Assembly: GCA_030631085.1 (NCBI GenBank)
Contig: DAOVLV010000014.1
Span: forward strand, 1 to 12,971
Source of the DNA: Planctomycetales bacterium
GTDB lineage: Bacteria > Planctomycetota > Phycisphaerae > SM23-33
Direction of reading: 5' to 3'
DNA: 12,971 nt
The position numbers were made by a program, and so were the translations under genes. This document shows, piece after piece, positions 8,084 through 12,971 of the stretch. The notes under the pieces are model-generated. The model was not told the origin of the DNA and did no database searches. It saw only the letters and a program-made list of their open reading frames with translations. Every line of letters begins with the position of its first letter. Position 1 is the stretch's first letter.

Positions 8084-8134
8084 TTATTTCCTCCGTCGTC
8101 GAATCAGCGCAATCGCCCCGACCGCCAGCCCCTC
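8084..8134 (-). pseudogene. Relic PEP-CTERM tail behind the HAF gene
   Basis: Read on the minus strand from 8134, this stretch encodes EGLAVGAIALIRRRRK followed by TAA, the standard end of the array's sorting tags. It lies just after the TAG of the HAF gene (8137-8139) and in a different frame, so it is not translated as part of that gene. It directly joins repeat C, exactly as in the intact genes. It appears to be the leftover 3' end of an earlier gene, or of the ancestral end of the HAF gene. Confidence 0.75.
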
Positions 8135-8136
8135 GA

Positions 8137-9234
8137 CTATGCTCGGGACTTTCGCCTTCGCTTTAACAAAACCGGACCGGCTGCGCCGCATAACAAAAGC
8201 ATCGTGGCCGGTTCTGGAATCAGCAGGAAGGCGTGAAGATTGCCTTCAGGGTTAAACCCCTGCCCGACGATCCAGCCTTTGTCGTTAATGTCGTTGGCGT
8301 ATTTCAAGTTCCAGTCCGATCCTTCTGGTAGTATATCGTTGAGCTTTTGCATTCCTCCGTTGGAATCCCATACATATGCCCATCCTGCCGACTCACCTAC
8401 GACCTGGCCAAGATTGTTAATGGCGTTCGCAAAGGTGTAGATGACGCTAGAACCGTCGTCCAGCTCCGGCAAATCGGTTCGTCCACCGTCGGCTGTCCAA
8501 AGGAATGCGTTCCAGTAAGTTCCATTTTGCGTGTCATACCAGGAACCGGCCACTTGGTTGGAGTTGTTGATGTCATTAGCACTCGTGTAGTGACCGAATT
8601 TACCGATGTCTGTAATGTCGCCTGACGTATCCCATATGACGGCATGAGACTGATTGCCTGTGGACGGGACGGATTCACCAACGACTATGCCGTAGTCGTT
8701 GATGCCTTTGGCGAAAGCCACTGGATGTTCGGGGAGGCTTCCCATATCTGTCATTCCGTTGTCACGATCCCATATGAACGGACGGGAATCCACGCTTCCC
8801 AAGGATTTGGCGTCGCCCACGACTTGCCCTGAATTGTTTATGTCTCGCGCCCAGCTCGAAGTCCCACCGAGCGTGCCCAGGTCCTCCATCCCCGTCCCGC
8901 TGAAGAGAAACGCGTGGGTTAGCCCACTGGGGATAGCCGCGTCGCCAACAATCTGGCCAACTTCGTTAACAGCAAAGGCGAAGCTCCTGGGGCCACCAAG
9001 TGTGCCTAGAGAAACCATGCCGTTGACGCTATCCCATTTGAAGGCAACATAATTGCCTAACGGGAGCTGAGTGCTTCCAACGACCACCCCCGTGCTGTTG
9101 AGACCCCATGCCATGCTTTGTTCGCCGCCTAATGTACCCAGATCAATTATCGAGTATTGTTCCTGGGCTAACGCTTGGTTCACAAACAATACCACTACGA
9201 TGAATATGACTGGTGCTATCGGATTAAATTTCAT
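8137..9234 (-). CDS. HAF-repeat PEP-CTERM protein
   Basis: 365 residues from ATG at 9234, with AAGGAG 8 nt upstream. Signal peptide: MKFNPIAPVIFIVVVLFVNQALA. The body is a series of units of about 40-47 residues with DLGTLGGxxSxAxxIN and xGQVVGxA motifs (e.g. SLGTLGGPRSFAFAVN, DLGTLGGTSSWARDIN). This matches the HAF extracellular repeat family, a probable beta-propeller of unknown function. IPEPAT at residue 339 starts a tag that is unlike its neighbours: MLLLCGAAGPVLLKRRRKSRA, ending at TAG. A relic of the standard tag follows out of frame. The body and tag therefore seem to have been joined to an older 3' end. The leader has a small TCCGC/GCGGA hairpin at 9262-9275. Confidence 0.92.
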   Translation of the reverse strand: MKFNPIAPVIFIVVVLFVNQALAQEQYSIIDLGTLGGEQSMAWGLNSTGVVVGSTQLPLGNYVAFKWDSVNGMVSLGTLGGPRSFAFAVNEVGQIVGDAAIPSGLTHAFLFSGTGMEDLGTLGGTSSWARDINNSGQVVGDAKSLGSVDSRPFIWDRDNGMTDMGSLPEHPVAFAKGINDYGIVVGESVPSTGNQSHAVIWDTSGDITDIGKFGHYTSANDINNSNQVAGSWYDTQNGTYWNAFLWTADGGRTDLPELDDGSSVIYTFANAINNLGQVVGESAGWAYVWDSNGGMQKLNDILPEGSDWNLKYANDINDKGWIVGQGFNPEGNLHAFLLIPEPATMLLLCGAAGPVLLKRRRKSRA

Positions 9235-9291
9235 TATTCATGCTCCTTACAAGTAACGTAATCCGCACACGCGGAACACAACTTCGGACAA

Positions 9292-9439
9292 TCGGGAACT
9301 TGGCCTGTGATGGCCTAAGGTGTGTTTGAGTGAGCGAGATTCGCCCACACCCTCACATTGAATCGGCAAGGCTCTTGCCGAAACGCAGCATACTCCGCCG
9401 CTCCCAAAGCGGGCTGGAGCATGTAATATTCAATTGTAT
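9292..9439 (-). repeat. Array 3' repeat, copy D
   Basis: A full copy abutting the stop codon at 9440. The distal GGCC arms surround a different loop (GGCC-TGTGAT-GGCC). The GGTGTG/CACACC, CGGCAAG/CTTGCCG and CTCCGCCGC hairpins are present. One extra base occurs in CGCAGCATACTCC compared with CGCAGCTACTCC elsewhere. Confidence 0.85.
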
Positions 9440-10057
9440 TTATTTCCTCCGACGGCGAATCAATGCTAATGCCCCGGCCGCCAGCAGGCTCAGCGTAGCC
9501 GGTTCAGGGATAAAGTATAAATTGTCCACTCCAAAGGGATGGAAACCAGATCCCTCACCGTACCATTCTGTGCGGTCAATGCCGGGCCCCGAAACAGTCA
9601 CGCTGGTCCAGTCATTGATCGGGCCCAATATCACTGTGCGGGCATCCACAAGGGTGCCGCCGTCATAAGCCTCCAATGTGAATGTATTACCCGCAGATGA
9701 GCCATTGGACCGGGAGACATCCAGAGAGACATAATTCATGTCTTGTTCAAAAAAAGTCGTAGCAAGCGAATAGCTCGACCCGTTGAACCCCAAAAATGCG
9801 GGCCCATTGGTGCCTTCCAGATCCCAATTGCCCGGATCGCCCGCAGATATCCCACCAAATATCGAACCGTCGTCCGTCGTCTCGAAGAGAATGCTCAAGT
9901 GCGCATATTCATCGGTCAAGAAGCCAAAGTTGCCATTTGCGGGGGGGATTTCATCGAATGTGATGACTGCCGCGTTAACAGCAGAACAGAATCCGCAGAG
10001 AACCACAGCGATACTCCCCGCGAGACATACAAGTAAACTCATCTCCACACGTTTCAT
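9440..10057 (-). CDS. Downstream PEP-CTERM protein with its own start inside the fused frame
   Basis: Within the fused frame an internal ATG at 10057 is preceded by GAAGGAG at 6 nt and starts a normal signal peptide (MKRVEMSLLVCLAGSIAVVL), giving 205 residues. This looks like the original start of an independent gene. The mature part (VITFDEIPPANGNFGFLTDEYAHLS onward) resembles the single jelly-roll type domain common in short PEP-CTERM proteins, with a first strand ending in FDE and a late GVDNLYF just before IPEPAT. The exact family is not recognised. It ends with the standard IRRRRK and TAA, followed by repeat D. Most likely made both as a separate protein and, if the fusion is expressed, as its C-terminal half. 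Confidence 0.7.
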   Translation of the reverse strand: MKRVEMSLLVCLAGSIAVVLCGFCSAVNAAVITFDEIPPANGNFGFLTDEYAHLSILFETTDDGSIFGGISAGDPGNWDLEGTNGPAFLGFNGSSYSLATTFFEQDMNYVSLDVSRSNGSSAGNTFTLEAYDGGTLVDARTVILGPINDWTSVTVSGPGIDRTEWYGEGSGFHPFGVDNLYFIPEPATLSLLAAGALALIRRRRK

Positions 10058-11134
10058 TTTTTTCTCCTTCTTGCTTCTCACTTCCTGCGTGCCGGCAAAG
10101 TGAGCGAACCGAGAAATTCCCGATTCTCCCTTTGCATCAGGGCCGAGTCCTTCAATCGAGTGTGCCAGTGAAGGACAACCAACGATGGGAACTTGGCCGG
10201 TGGCGGCCTTGAGGCAGGTGCGAGTGAGCGAGAACGCTCTGGCCTCTCTTTGTAGATTCAGCCTACTCCGCCGCTCCCAAAGCGGGCTGGAGCATGTAAT
10301 ATTCAGTTGTATTTTCTTCCTCCGTCGTCGAATCAACGCCATCGCCCCGACAGCCAGCAGGCTCAGCGTGGCCGGTTCAGGAATGACGGCCAGACCTTCG
10401 AAACCCGACAAGGTGTTCGCCGTTACGGTTCCCTGGCCTGTGACGGTATCGATCGTGAATATTGCTCCACTATCTGCAATACCCCAAAGAGTACCGTCCG
10501 GGGTATAGTCAATACCAACTCCATGAGAAACCCCGCTGCCAAGTCCCACATTTCCGATTAGCGTGGCGGCACCAGTGATCTTACTAAGGGATACAAAACT
10601 TAAAGGTTGATCATCGTGCTCTTGTGACACTCCCCACAGGCTATTGCCGCCGGCATCTTCCAGGGCAATCACATCCATACCACTGGTGTAACCGATCAGG
10701 CTCACAAGCCCCGTGTTTGGGTTAGCACTGTATAATTCGCTATCGGTGGATTTAGATACGAAAAGGTCGCCATTGCCGTCGAAGGTTAAGCCGGCGTCAA
10801 ACTGCCCGGAAACTCCTGAGGGTCCAACGTATGTGCCGGTGCCGCTGACCAAGTCGATTGTGATCAAGTGTCCCCCATTGTTCCATCCGAAAAGGATACC
10901 GGTCCCCGGCTGGAAACTCAGACCTTCTACATCGCCATAACCAACTGGTCCTATTTTCGTCGCGGTGCCGCTAGTAAGGTTGATGCGGTAGAGGCAGTCA
11001 TCGCCGTCCGATTGAACTGAATACCCCCACGCTTCCACCGCCGATAGCATCGTCGGCGAAATTATCATCACTGCCATAACCACAGAAATCGTTAAAATCA
11101 CCTTCTTCATACCAACCTCGTTCATAATTGTCAT
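9440..11134 (-). CDS. Stop-loss fusion of two PEP-CTERM proteins
   Basis: One uninterrupted frame of 564 residues from ATG at 11134 (AAAGGAG, 7 nt spacing; alternative ATG at 11110; the frame is open upstream to 11233 without a better start). Residues 1-35 include a signal peptide (MKKVILTISVVMAVMI). Residues about 36-250 are repeats of 40-50 residues with INLTSGTATKIGPVG and LWGVS/LWGIAD motifs, resembling DUF4394-like or other lactonase-type propellers. IPEPAT begins at 251 and the tag runs to IRRRRK at 273. At 274 the expected TAA is AAA, so translation would continue through repeat E (residues 274-359, basic, low-complexity look) into a second signal peptide and domain with its own PEP tag at 542. 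Translation of two separate products cannot be excluded for the second half, which has its own start. Confidence 0.8.
   Translation of the reverse strand: MTIMNEVGMKKVILTISVVMAVMIISPTMLSAVEAWGYSVQSDGDDCLYRINLTSGTATKIGPVGYGDVEGLSFQPGTGILFGWNNGGHLITIDLVSGTGTYVGPSGVSGQFDAGLTFDGNGDLFVSKSTDSELYSANPNTGLVSLIGYTSGMDVIALEDAGGNSLWGVSQEHDDQPLSFVSLSKITGAATLIGNVGLGSGVSHGVGIDYTPDGTLWGIADSGAIFTIDTVTGQGTVTANTLSGFEGLAVIPEPATLSLLAVGAMALIRRRRKKIQLNITCSSPLWERRSRLNLQREARAFSLTRTCLKAATGQVPIVGCPSLAHSIEGLGPDAKGESGISRFAHFAGTQEVRSKKEKKMKRVEMSLLVCLAGSIAVVLCGFCSAVNAAVITFDEIPPANGNFGFLTDEYAHLSILFETTDDGSIFGGISAGDPGNWDLEGTNGPAFLGFNGSSYSLATTFFEQDMNYVSLDVSRSNGSSAGNTFTLEAYDGGTLVDARTVILGPINDWTSVTVSGPGIDRTEWYGEGSGFHPFGVDNLYFIPEPATLSLLAAGALALIRRRRK
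10183..10312 (-). repeat. Array 3' repeat, copy E (translated, shortened)
   Basis: The copy between the two fused proteins. Both outer ends match the family (GATGGGAACTTGGCCGG and CTCCGCCGCTCCCAAAGCGG) but the middle differs: the GGTGTG and CGGCAAG hairpins are missing, and a GAGCG-AGAA-CGCTC hairpin is present, similar to copy G. Because the preceding stop is lost, this repeat is an open coding stretch in the fused frame. Confidence 0.8.
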
Positions 11135-11300
11135 TTTCCTGCTCCTTTCCTTGGGCAAGAAGGGGACAGTACCAGCCTCCTGTCCGTTTCCATTGCTAAA
11201 TCCCTGTCGCAAACATCGCGTCCACCGCAGCACAAACCATACACGCCGAATTCATCAAGGCTGATGAAACGGGCTACCTGCCTGCCGACGGGCCTGTGCC
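11135..11300 (-). promoter_or_regulatory. Degenerate structured leader, copy 3
   Basis: Only the outer stem of the leader is recognisable. On the minus strand CCGTTTC (11272-11266), followed by the conserved ATCAGCCTTG, can pair with GAAACGG (11190-11184). Compared with copies 1 and 2 (CTGTTTC/GAAACAG) one T-A pair has become C-G on both arms. Closer to the start, GGACAG/CTGTCC (about 11163-11184) forms another short stem. The rest of this stretch (11190-11266) shows nothing I can identify. Confidence 0.35.
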
Positions 11301-11321
11301 ACCCAACAACAGTTATTCAAA

Positions 11322-11480
11322 CGATGGGAACTTGGCCGTGTGGCCTGTAGGTGTGTTCGAGTGAGCGATCCTGCTTCGCCAAGGCTTCGCAGAATGTGTC
11401 GCCCACACCCTCTCATTTGTTTCGGCAAGGCTCTTGCCGAAACGCAGCTACTCCGCCGCTCCCAAAGCGGGCTGGAGCAT
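11322..11480 (-). repeat. Array 3' repeat, copy F (orphan)
   Basis: A full-length copy with all hairpins plus the same roughly 30-bp inner block as copy A (near 11368-11399, CCTGCTTCGCC...AGGCTTCGCAG). It is not attached to any PEP-CTERM coding end: after GAGCAT (11475-11480) the sequence leaves the family. A 10-bp palindrome, TCTGTACAGA (11489-11498), lies in the gap before copy G. Confidence 0.8.
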
Positions 11481-11510
11481 CTTAAAAATCTGTACAGACT
11501 ATAACTTTCG

Positions 11511-11640
11511 GTTTGGGAACTTGGCCGGTGCGGCCTGTGGCAGAATACGACGGAGCGAGTAACGCTCCTGCCCTCACAGAAGAAGAATCGCTCCGCCGCT
11601 CCCTCGCGGATCAGAGCATCTAAATTGTATCATAAATAGC
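11511..11640 (-). repeat. Array 3' repeat, copy G (orphan, diverged)
   Basis: Recognisable by TTGGGAACTTGGCCGGTGCG at one end and CTCCGCCGCTCC...AGAGCAT at the other. The middle holds a perfect GGAGCG-AGTAA-CGCTCC hairpin. The gene-proximal part is decayed (CTAAATTGTATCATAAATAGC) and no coding tail remains. Its AATTGTAT segment supplies the -10 of the minus-strand promoter described separately. Confidence 0.65.
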
Positions 11641-11651
11641 AATTCTGTCAA
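11618..11651 (-). promoter_or_regulatory. Sigma70-like promoter facing the PEP-CTERM array
   Basis: On the minus strand TTGACA (11651-11646) is followed after 16 bp by TACAAT (11629-11624), a six-of-six and five-of-six match to the bacterial housekeeping consensus. Transcription would start near 11617 and run through orphan repeats G and F toward the gene at 11134. The -10 lies in sequence derived from repeat G. Confidence 0.55.
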
Positions 11652-11734
11652 GTTAGAAAACTCGGCAAAAGTAAAAGAGATAGCAGGTCCCGCCAGGAAC
11701 GCCCGGGGCGAATGCAATGGACGCTGAAATTCAA

Positions 11735-11763
11735 TTGACACAGCCGACGGGAGAAACTAGATT
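11735..11763 (+). promoter_or_regulatory. Sigma70-like promoter for ppdK
   Basis: TTGACA (11735-11740), 17-bp spacer, TAGATT (11758-11763), on the plus strand. A start near 11770 would leave a 5' UTR of about 100 nt before ppdK. It is divergent from the array promoter, with the two -35 boxes about 84 bp apart. Confidence 0.5.
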
Positions 11764-11782
11764 GACTCGCCCAACAACGTAA

Positions 11783-11801
11783 CACGGGCGTCCCGCCCGT
11801 G
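11783..11801. repeat. Short perfect hairpin in ppdK 5' UTR (first)
   Basis: CACGGGCGTCCCGCCCGTG: 8-bp perfect stem, 3-nt loop. It lies downstream of the proposed ppdK start of transcription. It has no T-run after it, so it is not a standard terminator. Confidence 0.7.
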
Positions 11802-11812
11802 AGAAAAGAAAC

Positions 11813-11831
11813 CATGGCCGAGACGGCCATG
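11813..11831. repeat. Short perfect hairpin in ppdK 5' UTR (second)
   Basis: CATGGCCGAGACGGCCATG: again an 8-bp perfect stem and a 3-nt loop, 11 nt after the first. The same architecture with a different sequence suggests a REP-like doublet or a leader element. It ends 38 nt before the ppdK start codon. Confidence 0.7.
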
Positions 11832-11869
11832 CCACAAGAAAAATCAAACCTGATTGGAGAAATGCAGCA

Positions 11870-12971
11870 ATGGCAAAGAAAGCAATGAAGTACGTCTATT
11901 TCTTCGGCGGAAAAGGCACCGAAGGCAACGCGACAATGAAACAAATCCTCGGCGGCAAGGGCGCGAACATGGCAGAGATGTGCAAACTCGGACTGCCCGT
12001 ACCAGCCGGCTTCACCATCACCACCGAAACCTGCGATGCGTTCTATAAACTCGGACACAAATACCCGCCGGAACTCGACGGGCAAATCGACGCCAACATC
12101 AAAAAACTCGAAAAACTCTCCGGCAAAACCTTCGGCCGCGGGCCTAACCCGCTGCTCGTGTCGGTCCGCTCAGGTGCAGCCGTCTCAATGCCCGGAATGA
12201 TGGACACCGTCCTGAACCTCGGCCTGAACGATAAAACAATCCAGGCGATGATCGACCTGACCGGAAACGAGCGATTCGTCTGGGACTCATACCGCCGATT
12301 CATGCAGATGTTCGGCGACGTGGTGCTCGGTATGGAACATCACGACTTCGAGCACGCACTCCAGACCGTCAAGGCCCGCCGAAAAGCGAAACTCGACACC
12401 GACCTGGACGTCGCAGGACTCAAGGACGTCGTGGCCGAGTATAAAAAGGTGTACAAAAAGGCCCGCAAAACCTTCCCGCAGGACGCACGCAAACAACTAA
12501 TCGCAGCCTGCGACGCGGTCTTCGGGTCGTGGAACAACCCGCGAGCAATCAAATATCGCCAGTTGAACGACATTCGAGGCCTCATCGGCACAGCCGTCAA
12601 TGTCCAGGCGATGGTCTTCGGCAACATGGGCGCGACCAGCGGAACAGGCGTGGCCTTCACGCGCAACCCCGCAACCGGCGAAAACAAATTCTACGGCGAA
12701 TACCTCATGGACGCACAAGGCGAAGACGTCGTAGCCGGTATCCGCACGCCGCACCCAATCGCCACGCTCGCCAAAGTGGACGGCAAATCTTATCGGCAGT
12801 TGATGAGCATCCGAAGCCGACTGGAAAAACACTACCGCGACGTGCAGGACATCGAATTCACCATCGAACGAGGCAAGTTGTACATGCTCCAGACGCGCTC
12901 CGGAAAACGCACAGCCGCCGCTGCCGTCAAAATCGCCATCGATATGGTGAAAGAAAAACTCATCAGCGAAA
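11870..12971 (+). CDS. ppdK: Pyruvate, phosphate dikinase, N-terminal part (runs off window)
   Basis: Interconverts pyruvate, ATP and phosphate with phosphoenolpyruvate, AMP and pyrophosphate in the cytoplasm. The visible 367 codons cover the nucleotide-binding (ATP-grasp) half: YVYFFGGKGTEGNATMKQ and LGGKGANMAEM near the start, SVRSGAAVSMPGMMDTVLN at about residue 99, ERFVWDSYRRFMQMFGDVV at about 130, VNVQAMVFGNMGATSGTGVA at about 243 with the FTRNPATGE that follows, and DIEFTIERGKLYMLQTRSG at about 326. These are close matches to bacterial PPDK rather than PEP synthase. The phosphohistidine and PEP/pyruvate domains of this roughly 880-900-residue family lie outside the window. ATG at 11870 (MAKKAMKYVYFFGG) fits the family start; GGAG is 10 nt upstream. 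An ATG at 11862 opens only an eight-codon frame; ATG 11885 is an alternative start. Confidence 0.97.
   Translation, partial: MAKKAMKYVYFFGGKGTEGNATMKQILGGKGANMAEMCKLGLPVPAGFTITTETCDAFYKLGHKYPPELDGQIDANIKKLEKLSGKTFGRGPNPLLVSVRSGAAVSMPGMMDTVLNLGLNDKTIQAMIDLTGNERFVWDSYRRFMQMFGDVVLGMEHHDFEHALQTVKARRKAKLDTDLDVAGLKDVVAEYKKVYKKARKTFPQDARKQLIAACDAVFGSWNNPRAIKYRQLNDIRGLIGTAVNVQAMVFGNMGATSGTGVAFTRNPATGENKFYGEYLMDAQGEDVVAGIRTPHPIATLAKVDGKSYRQLMSIRSRLEKHYRDVQDIEFTIERGKLYMLQTRSGKRTAAAAVKIAIDMVKEKLISE

Noticed and set aside
10150..10175. Sigma54 promoter (TGGCAC on the minus strand, seen because some PEP-CTERM genes use sigma54)
   Set aside because: After TGGCAC the -12 element is ATTGA at the wrong spacing and lacks GC, so it does not fit the consensus.
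1511..11640. CRISPR array or integron cassette array
   Set aside because: The repeats are too long and too widely and unevenly spaced for CRISPR. Single genes each followed by a structured repeat do recall an integron array, but I found no RYYYAAC/GTTRRRY core pair in the repeats and no integrase in the window.
11648..12085. Minus-strand frame of 145 codons overlapping the ppdK start
   Set aside because: It is antisense to clearly conserved PPDK sequence, has no recognisable motif and covers the ppdK promoter region.

Overview
The window reads like part of a Planctomycetota genome, probably a Phycisphaerae-type lineage. This is inferred from a dense run of secreted proteins ending in PEP-CTERM sorting tags (a V/I-P-E-P-A-T motif, a short hydrophobic helix, then a K/R-rich end) and from a bacterial-type pyruvate phosphate dikinase. 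No rRNA or marker gene is present to prove it.

Layout. Positions 1-11134 hold six consecutive open reading frames, all on the minus strand, nearly all single-domain surface proteins built from repeats. From right to left (transcription order) they are: a double-length ORF (9440-11134) made of two PEP-CTERM proteins joined by loss of a stop codon; a HAF-repeat protein (8137-9234); a YWTD-type beta-propeller (6835-7860); a large beta-solenoid protein (3328-6648); an FG-GAP protein (1688-3085); and a Kelch-repeat protein that runs off the left edge (1-1349). The bodies belong to unrelated families, but the 3' ends are near-identical at the DNA level. In most cases the gene end is followed by a roughly 110-180 bp structured repeat (copies A-E); two further copies (F, G) stand alone at the right end. 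A second repeated element, a candidate structured leader RNA, precedes at least three genes. The Kelch and beta-solenoid proteins also share a C-terminal module at about 93% DNA identity.

Positions 11135-11869 are a divergent intergenic region. It holds the degenerate leader of the first array gene, orphan repeats F and G, a good minus-strand sigma70-like promoter for the array, a plus-strand promoter for the dikinase, and two short perfect hairpins in the dikinase 5' UTR. From 11870 to the right edge is the first 367 codons of ppdK on the plus strand.

How it may work together. The array genes probably encode exosortase-processed cell-surface or matrix proteins. The shared tails, 3' repeats and leaders look like recombination substrates that let different bodies be attached to one export and anchoring module. 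This is inference. Direct signs of such rearrangement are the shared C-terminal module, the doubled basic tails, a relic tail behind the HAF gene and the stop-loss fusion. ppdK appears to be an unrelated central-metabolism neighbour.
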